Notes under the pieces: generated by a model
Told to the model about the DNA's origin: nothing
What the model saw: only the letters and a program-made list of their open reading frames with translations
The model's database searches: none
In this document: positions 29,426 to 36,617 of the stretch, in pieces
How positions within the stretch are numbered: position 1 is the stretch's first letter
Layout of the letters: each line of letters opens with the position of its first letter
Source of the DNA: Marinobacter subterrani
GTDB taxonomy: Bacteria; Pseudomonadota; Gammaproteobacteria; Pseudomonadales; Oleiphilaceae
NCBI RefSeq assembly: GCF_001045555.1
Contig: NZ_LFBU01000001.1
Coordinates: forward strand, 2,604,001 to 2,668,000
Direction of reading: 5' to 3'
Length of the DNA stretch: 64,000 nt
Position numbers and translations under genes: made by a program

Positions 29426-29454
29426 TTGACTCAAAACATCGAAACCGGTTTAAT
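29426..29454 (+). promoter_or_regulatory. tRNA-Phe promoter
   Basis: TTGACT (29426-29431) and TTTAAT (29449-29454) separated by 17 bp, 31 bp before the mature tRNA 5' end. A GCGCCCC G+C-rich discriminator follows, as expected for a stable-RNA promoter. Confidence 0.7.
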
Positions 29455-29485
29455 AGCGCCCCGTTGCACAGCAGACGCGCAACAT

Positions 29486-29561
29486 GCCCGGATAGCTCAG
29501 TTGGTAGAGCAGGGGATTGAAAATCCCCGTGTCGGTGGTTCGATTCCGCCTCCGGGCACCA
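29486..29561 (+). tRNA. tRNA-Phe (anticodon GAA), phage integration target
   Basis: A 76-nt cloverleaf: acceptor GCCCGGA pairing with TCCGGGC, D arm AGCTCAGTTGGTAGAGC-like, anticodon stem GGGGA/TCCCC with loop TTGAAAA (anticodon GAA), T arm GGTGG-TTCGATT-CCGCC, and encoded ACCA. From the anticodon stem onward (29514) the sequence is duplicated at 42290. The 3' half of this gene, and the terminator behind it, therefore come from the integrated element. Confidence 0.98.
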
Positions 29562-29569
29562 AGATTCAA
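29514..29569 (+). repeat. attL: 56-bp direct repeat inside tRNA-Phe
   Basis: Bases 29514-29569 are identical to 42290-42345. The repeat begins in the anticodon stem and runs past the CCA end. This is the class of tRNA site used by many tyrosine recombinases. The integrase gene lies about 0.5 kb inside this end. Confidence 0.95.
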
Positions 29570-29575
29570 CGACTT

Positions 29576-29594
29576 AGCCCGCTTCGTGTGGGCT
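29576..29594 (+). terminator. tRNA-Phe terminator, element-derived copy
   Basis: AGCCCGC, loop TTCGT, GTGGGCT, then TTGTTGTTT. It is a slightly diverged version of the hairpin at 42352-42371, so the element restored both the tRNA end and its terminator on integration. Confidence 0.8.
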
Positions 29595-29638
29595 TTGTTG
29601 TTTCTGGTGTCCATGAAGTGTCCACAGAGATCTCAGGA

Positions 29639-29818
29639 TCACTTCAGAGACTTCGGGCCTTCCCTGTAGTGGCCTGTTATGCCACCGAATTCGTCGATGA
29701 CTCTGTGCTCCGCGTCTACCCATTCTTCACGATCATCAAAGTCACCAGATTCACGATACTTTTCCAAGGCATCTGACCTCTCAACTTCAAGATCGTAAAT
29801 CGTCTTATCACTACTCAT
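29639..29818 (-). CDS. small hypothetical protein at prophage left end
   Basis: A 59-residue acidic protein (MSSDKTIYDLEVERSDAL...), rich in Asp/Glu and predicted helical, with no recognised domain. ATG 29818 has GAGG five bases upstream, which makes it likely to be a real gene despite its size. It is the last minus-strand gene before attL and the tRNA terminator. Function unknown; an accessory or anti-repressor role would be a guess. Confidence 0.5.
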   Translation of the reverse strand: MSSDKTIYDLEVERSDALEKYRESGDFDDREEWVDAEHRVIDEFGGITGHYREGPKSLK

Positions 29819-29854
29819 AACCACCTCTTTATTCCGTTGCTCAGCGCCACCAAA

Positions 29855-30049
29855 TCAACCATACGGGCTTTGATTGGTAGGCTTAAGTGAAACACCAAGT
29901 TCAGAAGCCCTGGAATAAACAGCTGACTCTGTCCTTCCAAGCTTGAGACCAATGACTCGAGTCGGGGTGTTTTCTCTTGCTAGCTTCCTCAACTGCGCAT
30001 CATCTGCAGAAGTCCATGCATTTCCGGAATTACGCGTAGATTTACTCAT
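29855..30049 (-). CDS. small SANT/Myb-like DNA-binding protein
   Basis: A 64-residue protein whose middle, AWTSADDAQLRKLARENTPTRVIGLKLGRTESAVYSRASELGVSLKP, matches the three-helix SANT/Myb-like pattern seen in small bacterial proteins (W-T-x-x-D-D start, R-T-x-x-A-V recognition helix). ATG 30049 gives MSKSTRNSGN; a frame open to 30121 adds codons with no support. It lies between the integrase gene and the left attachment site, a place where phages often carry regulators. Likely DNA-binding, target unknown. Confidence 0.65.
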   Translation of the reverse strand: MSKSTRNSGNAWTSADDAQLRKLARENTPTRVIGLKLGRTESAVYSRASELGVSLKPTNQSPYG

Positions 30050-30117
30050 CGTCTTCGCCCTCATGAAATCGCACATATAGTGGCCAGACAACAAAACATG
30101 CCCACATATAGACATTA

Positions 30118-31083
30118 TCACACTGGCGAAAATTTGACCACCGCATCAAAATGGCTTGGGCTGAGATGGGCATATCTCATCGTCAATTTAATATCAGAGT
30201 GGCCGAGGATTTTCTGGAGAGTGAGAATGTCTCCGCCCTTCATGATGAAGTGGCTGGCGAACGTGTGCCGGCATACGTGAGTAAGCTGGCCCTTGGGTAA
30301 GTCTATCCCGGCCCTTTCGATTGCTTTCCGGAATGCAGCGCTGCAGCTGACGAATGGCAATTCTTCTATTAGCTCGCCATAGAGCTGCTTCGAGATTGGG
30401 ACGCTCCTGGACTTGCCGGACTTTGTGTAGTTGTAGGTGACCCGGTGAGGCGTGAAGTTTGACCTGGTTACGCCTTCCGCTTCCGACCACCTGGCGCCAG
30501 TGGCCATTGCCAATCGGGTGACGTGGTAAAGGCTGGGGTTGGAGGATGCTTTGCACTCTTCCAGGAGGCGGGTAATTTGTTCCTGGGAGAGAAACGCCAG
30601 TTCCTGTTCATCCAGCTTGAACTTCCGAAGCTTTTTTAACGGGTTTTCGTATGCCCATTCGCCTTGCCGGATCAGCTCGTTAAAGACTGCGCTCAGGTAC
30701 GTATGTTCGTGATTCAAGGTGTTCTCCCCTACCCCATCCTTTTCCATTCTGAGACGGCGATAAGTGGCGAAATCCGATACCTTGAACGACGTTGCCCTTG
30801 GGTTGCGTAGCCGATCGGCCATCGCATCCAGTTTGCGCTTTCGCATTTCTCCATCTTTCAGAGTGTGGCCGTGGGCGTCGTACCACTGCTGAATGAGATC
30901 CTTCAGACGCCGGCGATCCTTAGAAGGATTCCAGACCTGGTCTTCGGACTTCCGAAGCAGCAGGTGTTGTTCATAGCGCTTGGCTTCGGCCTTGCTGTCA
31001 AAGCTTTTTCTAATGCGTTTGGATCCGCGCCCATCCTGGCGGATATCGACCTGCCATCGTCCCGACGGTAGCTTCCTGATCAT
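30118..31083 (-). CDS. int: tyrosine recombinase (phage integrase)
   Basis: A 321-residue integrase. The N-terminal arm-binding region is RKLPSGRWQVDIRQDGRGSKRIRKSF, followed by a SAM-like core-binding domain. The catalytic domain has the Arg in ATGARWSEAEG, the HxxR box in HVCRHTFASHF, and the tail HSDIKLTMRYAHLSP with the Tyr nucleophile. It presumably acts at the tRNA-Phe attL/attR. Its start overlaps the replication-initiator stop by 4 bp, so integrase is the last gene of the phage operon, as in Pf4 (PA0728). Confidence 0.95.
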   Translation of the reverse strand: MIRKLPSGRWQVDIRQDGRGSKRIRKSFDSKAEAKRYEQHLLLRKSEDQVWNPSKDRRRLKDLIQQWYDAHGHTLKDGEMRKRKLDAMADRLRNPRATSFKVSDFATYRRLRMEKDGVGENTLNHEHTYLSAVFNELIRQGEWAYENPLKKLRKFKLDEQELAFLSQEQITRLLEECKASSNPSLYHVTRLAMATGARWSEAEGVTRSNFTPHRVTYNYTKSGKSRSVPISKQLYGELIEELPFVSCSAAFRKAIERAGIDLPKGQLTHVCRHTFASHFIMKGGDILTLQKILGHSDIKLTMRYAHLSPSHFDAVVKFSPV

Positions 31084-32345
31084 GCGGCCACCTTGGTCAG
31101 TAGTCGTCGTTTTATCAGTCCATCCTGGACGAGCTGGAACAGCTCGTTTTCATAGATCTCCCGTCGTCGGTAGTAGGCGCACAGGTCCTCCCAGAGTCCG
31201 GATTTCTTGAGGCAGTCCCAAGCCTGGCGTGGGTTAAAACGGTTGCGTGCATAAATGGACAAGAGATTGCCAAAGGCCAGGGAGACGTTCTTTTCGTTGC
31301 CGCAACCGGGTTCCTTTTTTGCGCGTTTGTACATGAGATCCGGGGCGCTGTAGCCGAAGCCGATGTCTTCGCGGAGCTTGGTCCAGATGGGGTGTACCCA
31401 TTCCCGTTTTACCTCGTAGCGGTTGCCCTGGAGGGCGTATTGCCAGAGGCCGGTCAGGTGCGGTACCGCGTCCATGTAGGTATAGATGGGCTTCATGTTG
31501 GGCGTGCCCTGGGAGATCTCGTTCACGATCCGGTGATGGAAGCGGATTTCCAGGCGCCAGACGGGCTTGTCCGGGTCATAGCAGGTGTCCGGAAAGCAGT
31601 CGTCGTTACTGGCGCATTCCCAGATGGATTCCATGAAGGCGCGCTTGTCAGAAACGTCGATCTCTTTGGATTTGTCGTAGAGGCAGACTTGCAAACTGTT
31701 AGCCTTTCCGAAGGTGTAGGTTTCGCCTCGTCCGTTGACCGTTGAGCCTTCCAGGCCCTGGAAGTGGAAGTCGCTCATACCGTTGTGGACACTGATGGTT
31801 CGGGCCCGGGTGACAAAGTGCTGGGCGAAGTCCTGCGGGGGTTCCCAGCCCTGGAAGTCCACGGCCAGGTGTAACGCGATGCCGACCGGTTTGATGTTTG
31901 TCAGGAAGTGCATGCCCCACTCGGCCAGCTCGTCGTGGATCTGCTGGCTGGAGCGTTCGTAGAGCCACCTGGGGGAGGTTTCTATCTTGACGTGCGTGCC
32001 AAGGGTGTCGGCTTCGGCGTAGAAGTTCTGAAGCAGGATGGTTAGGCCGTATTCCCGGTTTTGCAGGATGTACTTGAAGCCACCGCGTCTGCCGGACTGA
32101 AGCCGGAACGGGATGTTCTTGATGGTGAGGGTGGCGTCGTAGCCGGATTCGTATTCCGTGGCGATGTCCGCGAGGATTTCCGGTTTCAGTCGTCCCTGGA
32201 ACAATTGCCGGACGGTATCAACGCCGGTCCAGAGGACATTGACGTTTTTCAGGTTCACCTGTTGGCCTTCGGGACCGATAAACAGGTTCCCTTTGCCGAT
32301 TTCACCGGTTTCTACATCGATGCGTTCAAAGTCTTTGATTTTCAT
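31080..32345 (-). CDS. rolling-circle replication initiator (Pf/Rep_trans-like)
   Basis: A 421-residue protein that fits the phage replication-initiator (Rep_trans-like) pattern: LHLAVDFQGW (family form xDLAVDF), LQVCLYDKSKEI (Y-DK motif) and VWRLEIRFHHRIV. It would nick the replicative form and start rolling-circle synthesis of viral ssDNA. The size and the place between zot and the integrase match PA0727 of Pf4. The canonical first Asp of the RxDLAVD motif appears as His here (ALHLAVDF), a change worth noting. ATG 32345 is well defined. Confidence 0.8.
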   Translation of the reverse strand: MKIKDFERIDVETGEIGKGNLFIGPEGQQVNLKNVNVLWTGVDTVRQLFQGRLKPEILADIATEYESGYDATLTIKNIPFRLQSGRRGGFKYILQNREYGLTILLQNFYAEADTLGTHVKIETSPRWLYERSSQQIHDELAEWGMHFLTNIKPVGIALHLAVDFQGWEPPQDFAQHFVTRARTISVHNGMSDFHFQGLEGSTVNGRGETYTFGKANSLQVCLYDKSKEIDVSDKRAFMESIWECASNDDCFPDTCYDPDKPVWRLEIRFHHRIVNEISQGTPNMKPIYTYMDAVPHLTGLWQYALQGNRYEVKREWVHPIWTKLREDIGFGYSAPDLMYKRAKKEPGCGNEKNVSLAFGNLLSIYARNRFNPRQAWDCLKKSGLWEDLCAYYRRREIYENELFQLVQDGLIKRRLLTKVAA

Positions 32346-32435
32346 CCGTGGCTCACTGTGGTTCTAAGTGGTTAAAAATCGACTACCGTCGTTTTCTATG
32401 AGACGTGTTACAGGGACGTCTCTTGCGGTGGCGGC

Positions 32436-32471
32436 GGCGCGTGGCGGTCGCTCCGCTCGCGCTCACGCGCC
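32436..32471. other. GC-rich hairpin over the 3' end of zot
   Basis: GGCGCGTG (32436-32443) pairs with CACGCGCC (32464-32471) around a 20-nt loop. A second stem GAGACGT/ACGTCTC lies at 32400-32422. Both fall in the 117-bp gap between zot and the replication gene, with the first reaching into the zot stop codon. They may slow transcription, or be a replication or packaging structure; the sequence alone does not decide. Confidence 0.5.
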
Positions 32472-33626
32472 GTCGCCCTCCTGCTCTGGCATCACGGTTT
32501 GCAGGTAGGAGGAGCGGGGTTGTTCCTCTTCCTGGATCCGCTGGGGCTCCCGGTAGCTGTAGTAGGTGACGAGCTTGCCCTGGATGACGCAGTAGGGTTC
32601 CCCGGTCTTGAGGAAGGTTGCGCAGTTCCTGGAATGGATTTTCCGGGTGCCGCGTTCGCCCCAGATCCAGTAGATGTCGTTGACCTGGCCGACGATCCGC
32701 CATTGATCGGACAGGGGAAGCCAGCCGGGTTCGATTTCGTGTTTGACCTGGTACGGCGCCCTGCCCTCCAGATTGGCTTTGACCGCCCGGGTTGCCCTTA
32801 GTGTTTGGGCGCTTCGGGTGGTGGTGATCGGTTGCGGGCTGGCGCCGGGTGTTGTTTGATGGCCGGACGGGGTTGTGGGGTCTGTGGGCTCTTCAGCGTT
32901 GAAGTAGCCGATGACCTGGTAGACGCCGAAGACCATGATGGCGATGGCCACGGGGATACCGACTTTGATGAGCGGGTGTTTAAGAACGTTGGCGCGGTCG
33001 TCGGCCTTTTCTTCCATGCCGGCGGCGAAGTCGGTTTTGTTGCGGGTGTGACTCTTGTAGTACTGGTAGATCTCGGGCTTGTAGGAGCCGTAGAGCTGGC
33101 GCATGGGTTTGCCGGGTTTCTGGCCGGTGGCGGCGCCCATAAAGACATCCACCCGGTATTTGTTCTTCTGGCCGATGGCGGTGAGTTTCACGGCTCGGTA
33201 GGTTTCTTCGACCAGGCCCCGGACGAAGGCGCAGAGCTGGGCCAGGTCCTGGGTGACGAGGACGATTTCGTTGGTGCGTCCATCCGGGCCGACGTTGTGG
33301 CGGTGTTCGGTGAAGAACTCTTTCTGGCATTGCGGGATGTTGGTGGCTTTCATGCCGCTTTTCCAGAATCGCCAGGCTTCGTCGATGATCCAGATGACGC
33401 CGGCCGGGTGGCGTTCCAGGTCGAAGAAGGTGGGGTCGTCTTCCGCTTCTTTGTTGTCGAACAGGGTGACGTTGCCCTGGGGATAGTCGTCGCTGAGTCG
33501 TCCGAGCTTGAGCGGGATGTTGGTGATGATGTGTCTGCCGGCTTCCAGGGACGGGATGACGACGTTTTCGACGACGCCGTAGCTCTTTCCCGATCCTGGC
33601 AGGCCTGAGTATCCAACGATGGACAT
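32463..33626 (-). CDS. zot: Zot/pI-type phage assembly ATPase
   Basis: A 387-residue inner-membrane assembly protein of filamentous phages. Walker A is GLPGSGKS (residues 8-15) and Walker B GVIWIIDEA (~76-84). A single membrane helix follows at ~220-242 (KVGIPVAIAIMVFGVYQVIGYF), then a periplasmic tail with two cysteines (RNCATFLKTGEPYCVI). It would drive virion extrusion together with a host secretin. The place between the pVI-like and replication genes equals PA0726 of Pf4. The name Zot refers to the family and does not imply a toxin here. Confidence 0.93.
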   Translation of the reverse strand: MSIVGYSGLPGSGKSYGVVENVVIPSLEAGRHIITNIPLKLGRLSDDYPQGNVTLFDNKEAEDDPTFFDLERHPAGVIWIIDEAWRFWKSGMKATNIPQCQKEFFTEHRHNVGPDGRTNEIVLVTQDLAQLCAFVRGLVEETYRAVKLTAIGQKNKYRVDVFMGAATGQKPGKPMRQLYGSYKPEIYQYYKSHTRNKTDFAAGMEEKADDRANVLKHPLIKVGIPVAIAIMVFGVYQVIGYFNAEEPTDPTTPSGHQTTPGASPQPITTTRSAQTLRATRAVKANLEGRAPYQVKHEIEPGWLPLSDQWRIVGQVNDIYWIWGERGTRKIHSRNCATFLKTGEPYCVIQGKLVTYYSYREPQRIQEEEQPRSSYLQTVMPEQEGDGA

Positions 33627-33647
33627 GGTTGACTCTGACCTCTTTTT

Positions 33648-33911
33648 TTATCCGATGAACGGGATTCGTCGGAGGATGAAACGGGCGGTGAGCGCGGTCA
33701 TCATGGCGGTCAGGCCGTAGTCGAATTCGAAGACGGTGAGGAAGTACAGCAGCTGGCCGCCCAGGCCGTTGAAGATGCTTTGCAGGTCGGCGATCTGGAT
33801 TTCAGGTATCCAGGTGAGCATGAGCTCCACCGCATCGACCAGGAGGCCGAACAGTTGGCGCGGTACCCAGAGAATGATGCTGATCAGTGCGTCGATGAGT
33901 TTCTGGATCAT
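33648..33911 (-). CDS. pVI-like minor coat protein (DUF2523 type)
   Basis: An 87-residue hydrophobic protein with three likely membrane segments (LIDALISIILWVPRQLFGLLVDAVELML, LLYFLTVFEFDY, GLTAMMTALTARFIL). Size, topology and place between the pIII-like and Zot genes match the gene VI/DUF2523 proteins of inoviruses, which sit at the virion end carrying the adhesin. ATG 33911 is used; the frame is open to 34058 but that would run deep into the pIII-like gene. Confidence 0.8.
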   Translation of the reverse strand: MIQKLIDALISIILWVPRQLFGLLVDAVELMLTWIPEIQIADLQSIFNGLGGQLLYFLTVFEFDYGLTAMMTALTARFILRRIPFIG

Positions 33912-33913
33912 GG

Positions 33914-35179
33914 TCAGGCCCTCAGGAAGACGAAGACGGCGGCGATGGTCCATACGGCGATGAAGAGCATGGAGAGCAGGCCGCGGTTCTGGTTGAGTAT
34001 CTGGCAGTGGCTGTCGATCGGCATGGCCGACCAGTAGTCGGTAGCCGGGATGGTCCACACCGGGCAGGTGTTGTTGCTGGCGATGTTGGGGATGGTGGTC
34101 ACCGCCTGGATGGTCGGGTGGTTGCTGATGCTGTTCTGCAGGCGCTGGCTGCTTTCGGTGAACGTAGGCGCATCGCCGAGGCCGTCGGTGTTGTAGCCAT
34201 CAGCCGGGCCGTCGAGTTTGGTGTTGATCTGTTCGAGGGTCTGGTTGGCGGTGCCCAGGCCTTCGTTCAGGTTCTCGTTCACGCTGTCGAGGGCTTCGCC
34301 GACTTTGTCCAGGCGGTTGTTGGTGCCCTCGAGCTTGGTGTTGGTGTCGCTGATGCCGTCCCGGACTTTATCCAGCCCCTTATCGACGCTGGTGGGGTCG
34401 TTGGCCCGGTCGTACTCGTCGGGCTGGCCGTCACCGTCGGTGTCGGTGTTGGGCTCTTCCGGGGTTTCCGGCTCTTCCGGGGCGTCGTTGACGGATTCGC
34501 AGACGAAGCCGTATTCGTCGATGACCAGGGCGCCGTCTTTTGGGCATGTCGGGGGGCCGTATTCGTCCGGGATGCAAGCCGGGATTCCGTTGACCACACC
34601 AAAGGAGCCACCTTCGCATTGCATGTTGGAAGTGCAGAGGTTGTGCTTGGTGGCGCCGTTGCCGATGAAGCCTTTGTAGTCGGGGGAATCGGCGTTGCAT
34701 TCGTCGGCGTTGTCGCCGGTGTCCTGGAGGCAGACGCCGTTCAGTTGGCCATTGGGGCAATCAAGGACACAGCGGCCGTATTCGGCGTCGTAGATCTGGC
34801 CGTTTTCGTAGCATTCTTCAGGTTGTTGTGGGGCGCGGCATTCGCCAGTGTCCGGATCGATGAATTTTGGAGCTAAACAAGGCTGAGGCATATCAGAGGT
34901 ACAGGTATTACCAGATGAAGCCGAGCAATCAACAGCGTCCGCAGGAAGATCACCGCTCCAGACATAACCATTATGGCGGTCATAGCTGGTATAGCCGGGG
35001 CCGACATAAGCCGGCACACCTTCTGATTCCCACCTATCCAAAAAATCATTAATCGTAGAAGCGGGGCACGGATTAGGTCCGTATACACAAAGGGTAGTGT
35101 AATGAACCCAATTGGCAGAAGCGGTAGAGGCAAACAGGCAGAGCCCCAGGATCAGACATCCTTGAACAAGTAGACGCAC
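33914..35179 (-). CDS. pIII-like adsorption protein (CoaA/TspB-like)
   Basis: A 421-residue exported protein: signal peptide to about ASTASA, a cysteine-rich N-terminal receptor-binding region (~14 Cys), an acidic linker with a calcium-loop-like DTDGDGQPDEYD near residue 245, a helical repeat-like region (LDKVRDG..., LDKVGEALDSVNENLNEG), and a C-terminal membrane helix (LSMLFIAVWTIAAVFVFLRA). This is the layout of inovirus receptor-binding proteins; Pf4 CoaA occupies the same slot. The start is GTG 35179, with GGGGG seven bases upstream, overlapping the 24-residue gene before it. Confidence 0.85.
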   Translation of the reverse strand: MRLLVQGCLILGLCLFASTASANWVHYTTLCVYGPNPCPASTINDFLDRWESEGVPAYVGPGYTSYDRHNGYVWSGDLPADAVDCSASSGNTCTSDMPQPCLAPKFIDPDTGECRAPQQPEECYENGQIYDAEYGRCVLDCPNGQLNGVCLQDTGDNADECNADSPDYKGFIGNGATKHNLCTSNMQCEGGSFGVVNGIPACIPDEYGPPTCPKDGALVIDEYGFVCESVNDAPEEPETPEEPNTDTDGDGQPDEYDRANDPTSVDKGLDKVRDGISDTNTKLEGTNNRLDKVGEALDSVNENLNEGLGTANQTLEQINTKLDGPADGYNTDGLGDAPTFTESSQRLQNSISNHPTIQAVTTIPNIASNNTCPVWTIPATDYWSAMPIDSHCQILNQNRGLLSMLFIAVWTIAAVFVFLRA

Positions 35180-35226
35180 AACGCGACCCCCATCATGAAG
35201 AATGTCCAGTCCCAGAGCTCTGCCAT
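35152..35226 (-). CDS. 24-residue pVII/pIX-like virion protein candidate
   Basis: A very short gene encoding MAELWDWTFFMMGVALCVYL plus four residues. It is one hydrophobic helix with a polar start and a KD end, typical of the 24-35-residue tip proteins of filamentous phages. ATG 35226 is preceded by AAGGGGGC four bases away, an unusually good ribosome site. The gene overlaps the start of the pIII-like gene by 28 nt and follows the major coat gene directly. Family assignment rests on size, topology and position only. Confidence 0.6.
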   Translation of the reverse strand: MAELWDWTFFMMGVALCVYLFKDV

Positions 35227-35236
35227 TTCTGCCCCC

Positions 35237-35479
35237 TTACTTGAGCATGCTCAGGAGCAGGCGGGCGCCTTTGCGGACGACGTAGAAGCCGGCCAGTACA
35301 CCCACAATCGCGGTGACGGCGGTGATTTCACCGCTGAAGTCGATGGCACCGGTGACGGTGGTCCAGTCGGCGGCGTTGGCGGCGGTAGCGCCGAACAGGG
35401 ATACCAGGGAGGTACCTGCCATGGCGGACAGGCGGCGGAATTTGCGAGCCTTGGCGGCTTCGTATTTCAGTGCGTTCAT
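35237..35479 (-). CDS. major coat protein (pVIII/CoaB-like)
   Basis: An 80-residue precursor. A basic N terminus and signal peptide end at TAANA, leaving a ~44-residue mature protein: an acidic/amphipathic start (ADWTTVTGAIDFSGEI), a membrane helix (TAVTAIVGVLAGFYVV) and a basic C terminus (RKGARLLLSMLK). That layout equals Pf1/Pf4 major coat protein (46 residues, basic end facing the DNA). ATG 35479 is used because the upstream in-frame codons lack any leader character. Confidence 0.88.
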   Translation of the reverse strand: MNALKYEAAKARKFRRLSAMAGTSLVSLFGATAANAADWTTVTGAIDFSGEITAVTAIVGVLAGFYVVRKGARLLLSMLK

Positions 35480-35484
35480 AGTGT

Positions 35485-35694
35485 TTACCTCAGCATTTTC
35501 AGGACTTGACGGCCGCCCCATGCGACCGCCATGAGTGGCAAGGTCACGGTGAAGCCCTGGAAGAGGGCTTCGGTGATCATTGCCGGGGTGTACTCGACGG
35601 GGATCGTGTACACCACCTGGGTGATAGCGCCGGCGCAGTCCCAGCCTGTGGCTGTCATTGTCCAGTCGCCGTCACACAGGATTGCTTTGCTCAC
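35485..35694 (-). CDS. small membrane protein of the phage structural block
   Basis: A 69-residue protein starting at GTG 35694, with AAGGAG eight bases upstream. It has two cysteines in the first 20 residues and a hydrophobic helix (AMITEALFQGFTVTLPLMAVAWGG) before a basic end. The position just upstream of the major coat gene matches PA0721/PA0722 of Pf4, small proteins of uncertain virion role. No specific family recognised. Confidence 0.7.
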   Translation of the reverse strand: MSKAILCDGDWTMTATGWDCAGAITQVVYTIPVEYTPAMITEALFQGFTVTLPLMAVAWGGRQVLKMLR

Positions 35695-35720
35695 CGGTCA
35701 GTCTCCTTTTCTCTGCCCGG

Positions 35721-36017
35721 TTAAGCGGATTTCTTGATGGGTTCCTGGGGCTTGAGCTCCAGGGCCTTGAAGGTGATCTTGCCGCCCTGCCCGGCTTTCA
35801 TCTGGGCCTTGACGGTGAACATGGCCGGGAGGCGTTCGGCGTGATTGCGCAGCTGGTCGATGTGTTTCCAGTCGCACGCGATTTTCATGACTTCGTTGCC
35901 GACTCGGTTGTCGTCGTCGGCTTCGGCTGGGGAGTAGGCCCACAGGGAACCGCCCCGGTTGCCGTCGATGTCGTAGCGGGTGGCGCCGATGATCATGAGG
36001 TTCAGGTAGTTTTCCAT
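35721..36017 (-). CDS. putative ssDNA-binding protein (gene V position)
   Basis: A 98-residue protein (MENYLNLMIIGATRYDIDG...) rich in predicted beta-strands with a Lys-containing C terminus. The position first in the structural block and the size fit the helix-destabilising protein that coats viral ssDNA (PA0720 in Pf4). There is no obvious sequence match to Pf1 or Ff gene V, so the assignment is positional. ATG 36017 has GAGGACACGCA just upstream. Confidence 0.5.
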   Translation of the reverse strand: MENYLNLMIIGATRYDIDGNRGGSLWAYSPAEADDDNRVGNEVMKIACDWKHIDQLRNHAERLPAMFTVKAQMKAGQGGKITFKALELKPQEPIKKSA

Positions 36018-36350
36018 TGCGTGTGTCCTCTGGTTTTGGTTTCGGGTGTTGCTGTTGCTTGGGTTGTGATTCCCGGGTGCTCCGGGAGGCTTAAAACTGG
36101 GTTCTGCGACCCCTTACGGGGCGGGCTCTACTCGCTGCGCTCCTGGGCACTAAGGTGCCCACCCTTACGGGTGACGATCCCTGTCGCCTGCCGCGCTCCG
36201 CTTGCCTCTTGTGCTCATGGTTCGGAATCAAGGGGCGGCCGTCCTCCCCCGACATCCTCACCACTCCGGATGCGCACTGTGGACCAGCCAGAGCCCGCCA
36301 CAAGGCCAGGGGGCCTGCGGCCCTGGCGCTGCGCGCCAGCCTTGTAACGG
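36018..36350. other. gene-free phage region with clustered hairpins; candidate origin/packaging signal
   Basis: A 333-bp GC-rich stretch between the early and structural blocks. Short stems with related loops occur in a row: CCCC-TTAC-GGGG (36110-36121), GGGCAC-TAAG-GTGCCC (36145-36160) and ACCC-TTAC-GGGT (36161-36172). A 7-bp GCCAGGG/CCCTGGC stem follows at 36305-36327. Filamentous phages keep their replication origins and packaging hairpin in such an intergenic region. The choice among origin, packaging signal and attenuator is inference. Confidence 0.45.
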
Positions 36351-36617
36351 TCACTGTCCGGCCCCCTTTTCGTGCGCGAGTGGTGACGATGACGGGGGCG
36401 GACTCGAAGGCTTTTCAGGGGGTTGGTCCTGAGTGCCAAAGGTCGGGCAGCCAGCCTCCAGCCATGCGGTCAGGACGGAACCTCCGAGGGTCCAGAGGTC
36501 GGTGCCTCGCTGGATGGCTTCCTGTTGGAGCTGGAGGTAGATGGAGGACGGGGCGCAGACATAGAAACGGCGCTCTTTGTCTTCCACCTGGTCTTTTCGT
36601 GGTGGGATATGGCTCAT
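36351..36617 (-). CDS. hypothetical phage protein, 88 residues
   Basis: An 88-residue protein with a compact N-terminal part (RRFYVCAPSSIYLQLQQEAIQRGTDLWTLGGSVLTAWLEAG) that could be a strand-helix-helix, ribbon-helix-helix-like fold, and a Pro/Ser-rich disordered tail. A DNA-binding role is possible but not shown. It overlaps the upstream gene by 4 bp (ATGA), as do all genes in this early block, pointing to translational coupling. Confidence 0.6.
   Translation of the reverse strand: MSHIPPRKDQVEDKERRFYVCAPSSIYLQLQQEAIQRGTDLWTLGGSVLTAWLEAGCPTFGTQDQPPEKPSSPPPSSSPLAHEKGAGQ

Noticed and set aside
32463..33626. Zonula occludens toxin function
   Set aside because: The family name is historical; context and topology indicate the phage assembly ATPase pI, and nothing in the sequence supports a toxin role.
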